A stretch of DNA of 64,000 nt from the NCBI GenBank assembly GCA_963662155.1, contig OY759262.1:55011990-55075989 (forward strand), given 5' to 3'. Below the pieces are notes generated by a model. That model made no database searches. It was not told the origin of the DNA and saw only the letters and a list, made by a program, of their open reading frames with translations. The position numbers and the translations under genes are program-made. Positions within the stretch are counted from its first letter, which is position 1; every line of letters starts with the position of its first letter. The stretch is from Lamellibrachia columna. Taxonomy: Eukaryota > Annelida > Polychaeta > Sabellida > Siboglinidae. Of this stretch, positions 1-12,115 are shown in pieces.

Positions 1-125
1 TGTTTACAGCGTTATAACCAATCAAAGACACCGTTACATTTTTGAGACTCTATTTGGGGGGAAGGATTGCGATTTGACGTTATGAATATATTAAAAGCAC
101 GTGGCAATTTGTTTGTAGGTTTTAT

Positions 126-126
126 G

Positions 127-197
<71 letters not shown>

Positions 198-214
198 TGC
201 ATGCATGCATGCAT

Positions 215-293
<79 letters not shown>

Positions 294-297
294 CACA
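126..297. repeat. Compound microsatellite (TA)n-(GCAT)n-(ACGC)n
   Basis: About 70 bp of TA dinucleotides pass into GCAT and then ACGC tetranucleotides. The tetranucleotide motif changes by a single step (GCAT to GCAC), which suggests one tract evolving from the other. Open frames across it are low-complexity artefacts. Confidence 0.97.
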
Positions 298-326
298 AAT
301 AAAACACATTATATACGTACATACTA

Positions 327-1246
327 GGGGAAGGCAGTATATAACGTGTTAGTTGAGCCACTGAGTTAGTTAATTGAGCCACTCATGTTTCCCGGGAAAC
401 TACACGACAATTACATAGTACCTACACTATGACGTAACGTATAATGGGTTACATTTGTCACAGCGGCCGGAACATTTGAGCTACATGCAAGTACGTTTTT
501 TTATGTTTTTTGAAACTGTTGGTAATTGTGATTAATGTCTGTTAAATTTGGTGTGTAAACTATCCACGCACGTGACCAGAGAATTATTGTTTGTTTAGAG
601 AAGAAGATTATTTACATCACTTCGCGCATTAATGAGAAGTTAATTAAATAAGCTTAATTGCTGAAACGGGGCTAGTTGAGTAACCCAAGGCCCAAAGGAG
701 GATTAGTTGAACAGCGGCTAAAGAACGAATTTAAGACGAGTGTTCTTTACCCAACAATACATAAAGGAATTCATTTTCTGAGCAAATTGGGACAAGGCAA
801 CATATATTAGCAGTTCGTTACACTGCATGGTTGTGATTGGCCTATAAGTCTACATTAATTGTGTCAACTTATTAATTAAACGCGTAGACTTGTCAGAGAC
901 GTGTTGTACCCATTGGGTAGATGTGTTGGCCGAGTTGTTATTATTTTTTTTGTACAAGGCCTACGTAAATTATATTAATAAAGCATTTACGCAACTTACA
1001 CTATATATACTGTACGTGGCTCAACTTACCCCACACCAAATGTACGTTAGCTTATTAACCCTATTTGAATCAGCTATATGTAATTATCTATGCATGCTAG
1101 ATATATTATCTTGGTACAAAATGATGTACAAAATAATCATAGTTTAGGTGAGTATATATAAAAACAATTTTTACTTATGACTTTGATATTGCGCCCTATA
1201 GACATCAAAAAGAATGAAAAATGGCTCAACTAACACTGCCTTCCCC
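327..1246. mobile_element. Non-autonomous TIR DNA transposon (~920 bp)
   Basis: The left end begins GGGGAAGGCAGT and soon reads GTTAGTTGAGCCA. The right end, reverse-complemented, reads GGGGAAGGCAGTGTTAGTTGAGCCA, so the termini are inverted repeats; the left one has a ~9 bp insertion. TA flanks both ends (325-326 and 1247-1248), as expected for a Tc1/mariner-type TA duplication. No transposase reading frame is visible inside, so it looks like an internally deleted or MITE-like copy. The superfamily is inferred only from the TA. Confidence 0.7.
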
Positions 1247-1715
1247 TACACATTTACTTCATACATTCATCATTCATACACGCACGCATGCACACGCACG
1301 TACACACACTTGGAAAACTTAATTAGCATGCTACTGACCCATTTACCATAATACTGAGTATATGGAAATGGACAACACATGAGAAGTAAATATATTATAA
1401 ATATCATATAATATGACACTTGAACCTCATATTTATCTCCCTTTCCATCGAATCTACCAACTCCTAAAACATACATAGTACACTAGTGAAGCGTAGTCCT
1501 AGTTCACATAACCTAGGAACAAGCAGGGGCAGCACGCCGTTTGTTGATGTTGTTCTGCCCTACGCGCTTGTGCACATGCGTGACCTACTTCGGTTTGTTG
1601 CCAAACATAGCAACCCCGAATATTACCCGGTAGTAACTCGGCAGCCGTTGCTATATACAGCATCAACACTACAGCATAGCCATCTGAAAATATATGTTTT
1701 GTGAAGCAGTCAACT

Positions 1716-1776
1716 GTATAACACACATATGTATAACACACATATGTATAACACATATAATACACACATATGTATA
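1716..1776. repeat. Short tandem repeat, ~15 bp unit
   Basis: Four or so copies of a TATGTATAACACACA-like unit, one of them shortened. The surrounding 1250-1880 segment shows no gene I can support. Confidence 0.8.
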
Positions 1777-1879
1777 GCGACCCCTGTTGGCAAAATTTTG
1801 AAATGCCATATTCTTGATGGCTTATGGTACAACAGCTATAGGGGTCGTCTCAGCAGCAGCCTATGGCACCTTATAAATA

Positions 1880-2025
1880 CACCGTCTTTGGGTGGCGTTC
1901 TTTTTTTGAGAGAGAATTTGTTTAAATTTAAACATTTTCAGAACTCATCCCAGAAATCCGCTGCTGATAGCGTACGCCCGAACACCCCTTTTCAAAACCA
2001 AGCGGACGGGCCTGGTAAAGCTTTA
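1880..2025 (-). repeat. Interspersed repeat family C, minus-strand copy
   Basis: Read on the minus strand, this stretch (GGTTTTGAAAAGGGGTGTTCG, then a GCGTAC motif and GGATTTCTGGGATGA) matches a plus-strand stretch near 17485-17650 over about 150 bp with scattered differences. No coding capacity or terminal structure is evident, so the class is unknown. Confidence 0.6.
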
Positions 2026-2344
2026 CATTTTAGTAGGTACAATATTAATCCATATTTTAGTTATCCACTTTTTAGAATTTATTTTACTTATTACGGTGAC
2101 ATGTGAAAGCAAGATGTTACAAGCATATGCAACATTGTAGTAATAATTAATGAATAATATTGGATCGTTAATAACTGATGGACGATGCAGTGGTGAGACC
2201 AACTGGCAACAAACGAATTGCACGGGCCAAAACACACTGAAGTGAGAACACATGTCCTGTAATGGTAGATGGGCCTATGTAGCTATTATGGGGTATTATA
2301 GATATTCTGAAAAAGAAATTGGTGATAATTACAAATGTTTAAAT

Positions 2345-3360
2345 GGGTCTAAGTTTATGGGTTTCCTAGATGTTTCCAAAGCCTTGAGACAGAATAAGGC
2401 ATTCTCCACGTGGTTTGTGGTTTAAGAAATTAATTGATAAACAAGTACCTGCATGGTTACAGTATATTTTTCGAATTATGATATACTGGTGCACTAATCA
2501 AACTGTGTTTGTACGTTGGTCCAGGATTTTATCTGAAGGATTTCAAGTGTCTAATGGTGTCAGGCAATTAAGGTGGCATACTCTCACCCTACCTGTTTAT
2601 TGCTTACATTGATGATTTAAGTGCTGCACTAACACAATGTCGCTCTGGCTCTTGTATATATGATATGAATATTAATCATCTCATATATGCAGATGACCTG
2701 TTTGTATTTTCCCCTTCTAGCGTAGGTTTGAGGGAGCTGTTATTTGTATGTGAAACTTATGGTCTAAACCGAGAGATAACATTTAATCATAAGAAAAGTG
2801 CAATACTCATAAGTAGAGGAAAGTATATGAAAAATGTATGCCACCTTGTAGTTAGGTTAAACGGAGAGGATAGTAAAGAAGTGAAGAATATGCACAAATG
2901 ATGTCAAGATGAATCTGTTTAGTACATTTGTCTCATCTATGTATACAGCTCAACTGTGATGGAATCATACTGTATATAGCATCCACAGATTACATGTATG
3001 TTACAATAATGTGTTTAGACAATTACTCAGACTACCCAAATACTGTAGCGCTACAGCTATGTTTGCGGAGAGACTGACTCCTGACTGTAAAGCAGTCATA
3101 CGAAACCTGGTATAGAAATGCATGTCACGTTTAGATAAATCTAAAAACACACTGATAATTGTGGTATTAGGTACTGACATCAGATGGAAATCAAAGATAA
3201 GGAGACAATGGGTAAAGTCACTTTATGTATATAATTACCATGTGTAATCATACTGTATGTATGTTTCATGTTTTACCTTTTTTACATTATTTTGCTAATT
3301 GTGGTGTATGAGTATATGGACCTCTATATGTATCATTATATGTGTATTTGTGTCTGACTT
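2345..3360 (+). pseudogene. Decayed LINE reverse transcriptase fragment
   Basis: Translated pieces in shifting frames keep reverse-transcriptase landmarks: FLDVSKA (the block with the first catalytic Asp), VSNGVRQ, and HLIYADDLFVFSPSSVGLRE, which contains the YADD active site. Further on (about 2990-3200) a piece reading NNVFRQLLRLPKYCSA and then CKAVIRNLV resembles the C-terminal region of the same kind of ORF2. Stops and frameshifts separate the pieces, so it is dead. It resembles the LINE at 39251-41310 in RT style but is a different, older copy. Confidence 0.8.
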
Positions 3361-3479
3361 AAATAATTGGATTGAATTGAATTATATAATATATAGCCCA
3401 TACTGCCATGTGGTTGTGAATTGTGCTCATTGATTTAACAACCAGAAATGACCACAGAAGCAACATAAATGTGGTTCTA

Positions 3480-3740
3480 GAATCATGAATGCTCAGAGTA
3501 CATTGGACATAAAGTACAGTACAGAGTATAGAGTACAGTGGACATAAAGTACAGTTCAGAGTACATAGTACAGTGGACATAAAGTACAGTACAGAGTACT
3601 GTGGACATAAAGTACAATGCAGAGAATAGAGTACAGTGGACATAAAGTACAGTTCAGAGTACATAGTACAGTGGACATAAAATACAATACAGAGTACAGT
3701 GGACATAAAGTACAGTACATAGTACAGTGGACATAAAAGA
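3480..3740. repeat. GTAC-rich minisatellite
   Basis: Imperfect tandem copies of GGACATAAAGTACAGT with variable AGAGTACATAGTACAGT segments, unit length varying around 20-35 bp. Open frames on the minus strand here are repeat artefacts. Confidence 0.85.
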
Positions 3741-3848
3741 AAAGTAATAAAGTAAAAGTAAGATAATTGTAAATATTAGAAATTTATATGCCACGTGATT
3801 AGTGACAAGGGACAGATTGTGGGGAAAAGAAGCAGAGGTCGGTGGTAG

Positions 3849-4517
3849 GTAGGTTAGCGCCCCGATGATATGTTGGGTCCACTGTTGTCATGTAGGTTAG
3901 CGCCCCGATGATATGTTGGGTCCACTGTTGTCATGTAGGTTAGCGCCCCGATGATATGTTGGGTCCACTGTTGTCATGTAGGTTAGCGCCCCGATGATAT
4001 GTTGGGTCCACTGTTGTCATGTAGGTTAGCGCCCCGATGATATGTTGGGTCCACTGTTGTCATGTAGGTTAGCGCCCCGATGATATGTTGGGTCCACTGT
4101 TGTCATGTAGGTTAGCGCCCCGATGATATGTTGGGTCCACTGTCGTCATGTAGGTTAGCGCCCCGATGATATGTTGGGTCCACTGTTGTCATGTAGGTTA
4201 GCGCCCCGATGATATGTTGGGTCCACTGTTGTCATGTAGGTTAGCGCCCCGATGATATGTTGGGTCCACTGTTGTCATGTAGGTTAGCGCCCCGATGATA
4301 TGTTGGGTCCACTGTTGTCATGTAGGTTAGCGCCCCGATGATATGTTGGGTCCACTGTTGTCATGTAGGTTAGCGCCCCGATGATATGTTGGGTCCACTG
4401 TCGTCATGTAGGTTAGCGCCCCGATGATATGTTGGGTCCACTGTCGTCATGTAGGTTAGCGCCCCGATGATATGTTGGGTCCACTGTTGTCATGTAGGTT
4501 AGCGCCCCGATGATATG
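3849..4517. repeat. 43-bp minisatellite, ~15 copies
   Basis: A 43 bp unit starting GTAGGTTAGCGCCCCGATGA repeats about 15.5 times almost without change. The only recurrent variant I see is T/C in CTGTTGTCAT versus CTGTCGTCAT. The array stops abruptly inside a unit after GATGATATG. The homogeneity implies recent expansion or gene-conversion-like turnover. Confidence 0.97.
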
Positions 4518-7038
4518 CAATTCGTCTATCTTTCATATTCAGTTTGGTAAATAATTGCGCAAAACAACGCAGACGTGAAATATGTTTTATTATATTATTA
4601 TATGTTTTATTTATTGGACGCACTGACGGGTGAACTGTTATCTTGAAGCAACAGGCCATACAACACAAAGTTTGCTAAATCAAACATTTCGGCTAGGATT
4701 AATCGTCAAAGCACTTTGTGTCTTCTTTGTTATAATCACACGCAAAGAGCCTGTCTTTTGCCAACGCGTAGATCTCTCGTTGGTCTGCAACTGCATCAAG
4801 CTTTCTGAAATGCAGATTTAATTGTCTAAGTTTGCGACAGGTGGCGACACCATCATTGGCAAATGCTTTTGCATACATCATGCATACGGAGAAGCAGAGT
4901 CGTCGCGGCCTGCTTGACCTACCCGGCATCCAACCCGGCATCCGACCCGGAGGGCAGGGGCGCCCACAATCAAGGGTTAAGACCACAGTTGAACTTCCTG
5001 TTTACGAATGTAGGGCGTATGAAATTGTAAAATGGGAACTTAATAAATTAATAGTATGTGACATGAGTGCCTTTGAGCAGGAATATTCACAGGTTTGTTT
5101 GTAGAAGCTATTGGCTGTGAAACAGTGCATTTTTTAAAGAGTTTAACTGGCGGAGGGATTTATGGGAATTTTTCTGCTATGGGCCACGTGGGCGCATGAA
5201 TACGTGGCTATGTTTGTCAAAATTGATAGGTATCGCACGTCGGGGCGATTTAAAAGAGGTGGAGGTATGTGATTTTGAAAAAATTTGGTCAGTATATCAA
5301 TGAGATGATGGCAGTTGCTGTGGACAATTTTCATAATTTTTGATGGTCAAGTTTTCTTATAATCGGACAAAACGTTAACATGGCCACCAATGCAATTCTC
5401 AACTGTGGTCTGACTCCTCAAGACTAGATACCGCGTAGTTGTCGAATGCAGCACTCATGTGACTTAGGTCAGACAGAGATAATTTAACCCATGTGCAAGT
5501 GTTTGTGTTCGGTAAATATAAAGATAACTGGCAAACGTATTTCTTTATAACTCATTCCTACCTCGCTTTTCTTGTCTACTAAAAACAGTCATTGATTGAT
5601 TGATTCAATATAAAAAATGAGACTTGTAGATACATCAAGTGTATATGCAAATGTACATTAAATGTACCGACGGTGTATCCCCCAAAGCGGTCGACCTCAA
5701 CGATGTATGGTGAGTAGGTATACAGAGTTCAACGAGCCAACGAATTAACGTTACCCATGCCGGAAGCTCGACACTTCGATTAAGTCCAACAAGCCGGTGT
5801 GACCAGCCGCACCAGCAGTTTGCACAATGTAACCGTAAACACGTGCCCATCTTACAGTACAACGCCTATCTTATTTCGATGTTTATGCTTTCCTCGAGAA
5901 GCACCAGCTGCGCAGCTTTGCCACAAGCGATGGAGCCTCTCGCTGCCAGCAGTAGTACACACTGAGTACATCTCCATAAAACGACTCTGAAAAATCGCGG
6001 CCCTGTCACGATCAGCGGCCCGAGAGGGGTTCAATGCCGGGCTGCCCGGAGGACTGACCAGTGGGTTTACGACGTCTATGCAGAGAATGTCTTCTGCTTC
6101 TTCTTCTTTAGTATTATCTTGGAGGACCCGATTTCTGGGTAATATAGGTGATGCGGAGTACGCAGTTGATGCTGCGGGGCTGGGCTAATATTTTTCGAAA
6201 AAATATCTCTGAACCTGAACAAAATATTCCGGACTATTTAGATATATTACAGACCTTTGCCCTGCAAATGTACAATAATATGTATTTGGAGACACTTGCT
6301 GAGACACTCAGGCAAATGGAAAGTCTAGTTCCAGCAATACAAGACCGATAACATGCCTAGCTCTTGGTGTTTCAAGAAAACAAATCATAGGTCAACCGAA
6401 ACGAGTAGGCCTGTACATAAAGCCTTCTTATGTGATATAATTATGTGGACGAAATTATTTATGGCAGTGGTTGGTGACGGAATGGTTAAATCTTGTTTGA
6501 CAATTAAATATATCATTGGATTAGGTTAGTAGAAGCACTGTCCTTAAGGATTGCGGTTAGAATTTCGACAATGGGTTACTAGAATCGTTTTGATATATTC
6601 AGCCTATTAGTAATGCATGCAACTGCCCACATTGACACGTCGATGATATTATCAATAGCCTCTATTGACATACGCGATATATCAAAGACGTTCTTACAGC
6701 GCTCGTCGACACATCCAATGAGTCAATAAGACGCTCGACCCAGCTTATTGATAGGATCAATCTGTCAATAGTATCAGCGCTTAATTAATGTACATAGCTA
6801 GCCTTGAGGCACGCTGTGAGCTTGTGTTGCGCCGAGTGATATCTGCCGCACAGATCCTTTGACGAAATAACAAACAATTAGTAAAGGGGACAAATGTAAA
6901 ACGTAATGAAAGGTGTTGGCGCATTTTGTGGGTTTTGTTTGGATATAATTAAAGCAGTGTTGGCGTTGCGTATACAAGGTGAAGATTCTCAAGTACAAAT
7001 ATTTCGATATCGTCGTGAATCTTCAAAGCAATTCTTCA
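4518..7038. other. Intergenic stretch without a supported gene
   Basis: Ordinary AT-rich sequence. The only open frame that looks non-repetitive is 6148-6351 (listed separately). No RNA gene, splice-linked exon set or terminal repeat was recognised. Confidence 0.5.
6148..6351 (+). CDS. Unrecognised open frame, possible exon or TE remnant
   Basis: A 67-codon frame containing the amphipathic run YLETLAETLRQMESLVPAIQ. It has mixed, protein-like composition unlike the surrounding low-complexity frames. I recognise no family, no neighbouring exon and no clear splice signal. It may be chance or a transposon remnant. Confidence 0.2.
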   Translation: MMRSTQLMLRGWANIFRKNISEPEQNIPDYLDILQTFALQMYNNMYLETLAETLRQMESLVPAIQDR

Positions 7039-7408
7039 GTTAAAACTCCATCCTCGACTGATTTAGCCTATCGCGAATCCGGTTCGTTGAAGTCCAAATA
7101 TGTAGTGGGTAAATAATTTAAATAACATCCGCAGTCGATTTAATAAAATAAAAAATTTGCGGGTAAATGGTCACGGACGTGACTTCCATCCTCTCGCCGA
7201 TTACATGACAAAGTTACGAAATTTTACCACGGATGAGTTTTTAGCGTTTCCATTTTCACTTCAATTAATGTATAACGAAACATTAAGTAATTTAATAGTG
7301 TGTCTGATGATTTCACAAAAACTACATACAAGCGTTGCACAAACGAGCTAACATGTTGCAGTGGATACTAGGTAGGTTTGATATTTCGCAATGAATTTGG
7401 AATGAGAC
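7039..7408 (+). repeat. Interspersed repeat family A, plus-strand copy
   Basis: About 370 bp from TTAAAACTCCATCCTC to GGAATGAGAC recurs at 62229-62694 (plus), 45112-46110 (minus, interrupted) and as partial copies near 23600-23715 and 54520-55415. Shared landmarks are CTGATTTAGCCTATCGC, CATCCTCTCGCCGA and CAGTGGATACTAGGTAGGTT. No convincing terminal inverted repeats or coding frame. Class unknown, possibly SINE-like or a non-autonomous element. Confidence 0.75.
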
Positions 7409-7426
7409 TAACAAATGCATCGAACT

Positions 7427-7903
7427 GAGGAGGCACCTTTAAGTTAATTGAGGAGGCACCTTTAAGTTAATTGATGAGGCACCTTTAAGTTAATTGAGGA
7501 GGCACCTTTAAGTTAATTGATGAGGCACCTTTAAGTTAATTGATGAGGCACCTTTAAGTTAATTGAGGAGGCACCTTTAAGTTAATTGATGAGGCACCTT
7601 TAAGTTAATTGAGGAGGCACCTTTAAGTTAATTGAGGAGGCACCTTTAAGTTAATTGATGAGGCACCTTTAAGTTAATTGATGAGGCACCTTTAAGTTAA
7701 TTGAGGAGGCACCTTTAAGTTAATTGATGAGGCACCTTTAAGTTAATTGAGGAGGCACCTTTAAGTTAATTGAGGAGGCACCTTTAAGTTAATTGATGAG
7801 GCACCTTTAAGTTAATTGATGAGGCACCTTTAAGTTAATTGAGGAGGCACCTTTAAGTTAATTGATGAGGCACCTTTAAGTTAATTGAGGAGGCACCTTT
7901 AAG
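7427..7903. repeat. 23-bp minisatellite with higher-order pattern
   Basis: About 21 copies of a 23 bp unit, GAGGAGGCACCTTTAAGTTAATT, in two forms that differ at one base (GAGGAGG, here G; GATGAGG, here T). The order is GGTGTTGT then GGTTGT GGTTGT-like phasing, giving a six-unit (138 bp) higher-order repeat at the right end. Confidence 0.97.
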
Positions 7904-8033
7904 GGCTAACTCCGGCGATGACGGCACACTTCCCAACAATGGCGTCACTCAGCATATCACCACTGCCACAACTTTATTATTAATTTAAAATTCGTGAACG
8001 CCCGGCAGAGTGGTATACACATTTGGTTAGCAG

Positions 8034-8591
8034 CGCAAAGCTATTCTAGTTTGCCAGGCATACATGTTTCGTCATTGCTATTGTGCGCTTCAGGAACATA
8101 ACAGTTTAAAACTATTAAAGCTATTCTAGTTTGCCAGGCATACATGTTTCGTCATTGCTATTGTGCGCTTCAGGAACATAACAGTTTAAAACTATTAAAG
8201 CTATTCTAGTTTGCCAGGCATACATGTTTCTTCATTGCTATTGTGCACTTCAGGAACATAACAGTTTAAAACTATTAAAGCTATTCTAGTTTGCCAGGCA
8301 TACATGTTTCGTCATTGCTATTGTGCGCTTCAGGAACATAACAGTTTAAAACTATTAAAGCTATTCTAGTTTGCCAGGCATACATGTTTCTTCATTGTTA
8401 TTGTGCACTTCAGGAACATAACAGTTTAAAACTATTAAAGCTATTCTAGTTTGCCAGGCATACATGTTTCGTCATTGCTATTGTGCGCTTCAGGAACATA
8501 ACAGTTTAAAACTATTAAAGCTATTCTAGTTTGCCAGGCATACATGTTTCGTCATTGCAATTGTGCGCTTCAGGAACATAACAGTTTAAAA
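8034..8591. repeat. 80-bp minisatellite, 7 copies
   Basis: Seven copies of an 80 bp unit beginning AAAGCTATTCTAGTTTGCCA and ending ACAGTTTAAAACTATT. Copies 3 and 5 share two linked variants (TTTCTTCATT and GTGCACTT in place of TTTCGTCATT and GTGCGCTT), so duplication of a multi-unit block is likely. Confidence 0.97.
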
Positions 8592-10386
8592 CAAAAACGA
8601 CCGTTATTATGTTTCTAGACAGATTTTCAATGCAATCGCTATACACATTTGTGTACAATTTAAAAAAATAGGAATTTACCTAATTAAATAAAGATGTGCA
8701 GTATCTGCACATCGAATTTAATCTAAGTTGTGGCAATTGAGAAGATCGGGTAGTCTTGCTATTGCGATAGTATCGCGATAGCCGTACAACTAGCGCAGTG
8801 CAATAGGTGGAGTTATAAGAACGGCAGCTTTCGCGCAGCAATTGCCGAGTGACTGGATGCTTCAATTAAGTTGAAATGGTGTTTGTGTGAACAGGTCTAG
8901 TGGGGCAAAGTGTAACGCGTTCTCAATAACGATTGTTAGAAGGGTCCGGTATAAACTGAACGCTTTGCTTTAAGATAATAATTTTTATTTTGTTTTGTAT
9001 CAAATCGTGTCGGATTTTTACCCAACGTTGCCATTGACAAAAATAGTCAAACAATATTTCATAATTGGTCACAGTGTTCGACATTTCCGTCATTGCTTAT
9101 CATAATTCCCAATCTATGTTAAACAAATGATCTACATTCTGTATTGATAATTGTTTCTTTCTAATGTGCACCACTGTTCAAAAATAGCGCTGTCAACAGA
9201 AAGGAACTACTTCGTGCAGCGTCCCACGTACTCGGTGGCGTCGTGTGTGAAAATTAGGTCACATTACCCAGAATTCCCGCGAAATGGAAATGCCTGTTGA
9301 GAAGGAACAGACTCGCCACCTAGTGGGAATTACGTCAGACCAGGCACCCGTGGGTGCCAAACCTATTCACAGTCACTCATTCTACTATAACAAAGAACAT
9401 ATTTACCAGTTGTTTTATTTTCAAATGTGTCTCGTGAATAAGTTTTTGTAAACATACATGTAGAGCTATTACGCTTTTTAGGGTATTTTACAAGCGAGTT
9501 GAATTAAATTCATACATGTGTATAGTAATGAAGGGAGAAATTTGACAAATAACGGCTGAAGATCATTCTTTAGCCCTAACAAAGGTAAATTTAGAGAATG
9601 ATCTTTGTAATATGCGTCCAATTCTGACAATAGCACAGTCCAAACAGATAGCTGGATTCATGTAAATAAAAAAGCTAGTCAGACGAAACGAAAGTGGACG
9701 TACAAAACAAAACCCGTTTTGCAAAAGAATTATATTAGACAAACTCGTTTACCATAAACAAAGCACATTACTTGAACACATCATCAGACTTACAGCTGTT
9801 CAGACTGAGAGGATAACACTGTATCAAGTTCAACGTTATCTCACCTTTTTACCTTTTTACACTGATAACAGTGCTTGTGTAATTGTGTTAACAAAATACG
9901 TCTTCTATTAAGTTGTATGGTAAAATTCACACCCGTTGAGCATTATAACACACGACAATCATAGAACCAATTCAATGTTCTATCCACTACGTCCAAACGG
10001 GACAAAGCGCCCAGTGTGCGTGGCGCCACCTTCTGGCTACTTGATGGAACGATTACCAAAACATTTCATGGAACAAAATGACACGCCCGTTTCACAACCG
10101 ATACCATGGAATCATTGTATAATAAAACAACAAGAAACAAAAGAAACAATCTGTCCGTGCGTAATTTACGCTCTACATGCACTGGGATAATCTACCAGAA
10201 TACCGGCAACACAACGGCTTTAATGAAGACGGGGAAAAACCAACCATTTTCAAAAACGTAACGAACTTGTGACTGACAAAAACACGGAAACCGTTGTCTG
10301 GATTAACATAGTGCAAACACAGATGTCATAATCTCTGACTAAACGATGGGTGCTAGTGTGTGTCACCTTGTACCGTGGCCGGGTAA
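8592..10386. other. Intergenic stretch; probable 3' flank of the minus-strand gene
   Basis: No supported gene. It lies downstream of the 10387-10857 gene in transcript direction, so its proximal part may be that gene's 3' untranslated region or a further intron. The open frame at 9936-10190 has no family resemblance I can name. Confidence 0.4.
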
Positions 10387-10857
10387 TTATTTAATGTTTT
10401 TAACATGGACAAGGGTGCCGGCGAGCGTGTGCCACAGATAAATGTCCTTCAGTTTCGGTTCCGGCTCCTTGAAGGCAGCAGGGGCCGAGATCGACCTACT
10501 CCACATCAGGCCTGCCGGGTATGCGTTCCGCGGCATGCGCTTTACCACGGGCAGGGGTCCGAATGTGTAGCCACGGTTGATGTCGAACCGGTTTTTCGTT
10601 CCTGGTGGACAGAAGGACCGACTGGGGTGCCACACGGGCATTGGCTTCGTGCTCTGCGGGACTAGGGACGGGTAGGTGATCTCGGGGAAGAAGGCCGAGT
10701 TGGAGAACGGGCGTGTGTAGTCGTTCGGCCCTTTCGGTTTCGGTTTCGGTTTCGTCTCTCTGTACTCGTCGTACATGGAGTAACCATACGTCTGGTTGGT
10801 CGTGACCGGCTTGTCCTTCGCCCATCGGAAGTACGACGGAGCTCTCACGGACGTCAT
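10387..10857 (-). CDS. Uncharacterised 156-residue Pro/Tyr-rich protein
   Basis: An ATG-to-stop frame of 156 codons with strong GC-ending codon preference, unlike its AT-rich surroundings, which is good evidence of real coding. The protein is basic and rich in Pro, Tyr, Trp and Arg. It has a KPKPKPK run near residues 36-42, TNQTYGYS near 20-27 and FGPLPVVKRMPRNAYP near 99-114. No signal peptide, membrane helix or known domain is visible. A minus-strand TTCTCTTTCAG lies about 40 bp upstream of the ATG and an in-frame stop lies between them, so this could be the coding exon behind a 5' UTR intron. Short disordered proteins with a TNxTYG motif include microtubule-inner proteins of cilia (PIERCE1/2), but the likeness is only that motif, so the ciliary suggestion is a guess. 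Confidence 0.75.
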   Translation of the reverse strand: MTSVRAPSYFRWAKDKPVTTNQTYGYSMYDEYRETKPKPKPKGPNDYTRPFSNSAFFPEITYPSLVPQSTKPMPVWHPSRSFCPPGTKNRFDINRGYTFGPLPVVKRMPRNAYPAGLMWSRSISAPAAFKEPEPKLKDIYLWHTLAGTLVHVKNIK

Positions 10858-12115
10858 CCTGGTGTGTTCTGTCTCTCTGTCTCTCTACGCGCTACGGGCA
10901 AACCTGAAAGAGAACCAACGGTCAATGACCAAAGGAAGTAGATTATATTCGTGTTGCTCACAAACGGCTCCTGTGTGAGTTATGTTTGTGTTGCTTCACG
11001 AATATTGCTCCGGTGTAAGTTATGTTCGTGTTGCTTCACGAATATTGCTCATGTGTGAGTTATGTATTCCTCACGAACACCGCTCCTGTACGAGTTACGT
11101 TCGTTCTGCTTCACAAACACATTATTGAATGAAATGGAGCGCAATAAATCATTAAAAAAAATCCGATAGCCAAATGATACGGCGCTTTTTGATTGATGCA
11201 ATTTAGATACGGAAAATATTAAACGAATATAGTTAAATTTAATTTCGTCTGAAATAATTGACTCATCACGAATATAACTATATACCTTTCAATCGGCATT
11301 CAAAGTTGAAATTCAATGCTCTAATGAGTATGGATTACACGAACGAATAATTGCCCAATTGGTCGGGTCGTATTTGATCCCAATTTCACGAACACTTGGC
11401 CGCGGTTTTGAAGCAGTGGCCAATCAGCGACCGACAAAAGGTGCACCCGTCGTGACCTGTCATCAAAGCTCAAATCGGGATTGGGGTGAGTCAAGATCTA
11501 GATTACAGTGTCATACGCCCGACCACGCGGGGCAAAAATAGCTTGTTTAAACCGGCCTTTGGTTCGGTTGTTTGGCAGTGACGTCATCCCAGTGAAAGGA
11601 CGGTTGCTTTCGTAGTTAGGACAAATGCACGTTTCTTTTTGCACGTCCTCACACATGCCCCAGTCTGATGTTATCGTTTTAATGAAAAGCTGGCTGGACC
11701 ATTGTACGTGAATGCAACATTGAAACGCATATGATTGTTTTCTGATACTCGAATCACCAGCCTGGTTATACAACATGCCTCCCCAAATGTTACAAGGAAA
11801 CAAACACGCCATGCAAGACGAGGGTGCGCGTAGGCTGCACGTCTGTCTAACTGGTTTATCCCAGAAAATATATACTAATAACTCCTAAAAGAGCGGGTGA
11901 GTCTACTGAAACGGGATCCACAAGTGAGTGAACACGAGGTCTTAGCGGATGAATCAGTCAATGTCACTCTACTACATATAGTTTCATTGACATACCTGGG
12001 TCTTGGAAATATTGATTTTATTTGTGCATGTTATTAGGTTGTAAACAACAGTGCGATTATACGGGTCACAATAGATTGTTTCACGGAAAAAAGTTTAATG
12101 TGTTAATGGCATAAG
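10858..12115. other. 5' flank of the minus-strand gene and intergenic DNA
   Basis: Upstream of the 156-residue gene. Between 10920 and 11130 there are several diverged copies of a TTCGTGTTGCTTCACGAA-like segment, a weak ~48 bp tandem array. No other gene seen. Confidence 0.45.

Noticed and set aside
3849..8591. CRISPR-like regular repeats
   Set aside because: Units are directly tandem with no unique spacers, and the genome is eukaryotic.
10405..10825. Overlapping frames of 86 and 109 residues at the GC-rich gene
   Set aside because: Shadow frames of the 156-residue gene; GC-rich coding sequence lacks stops in other frames.
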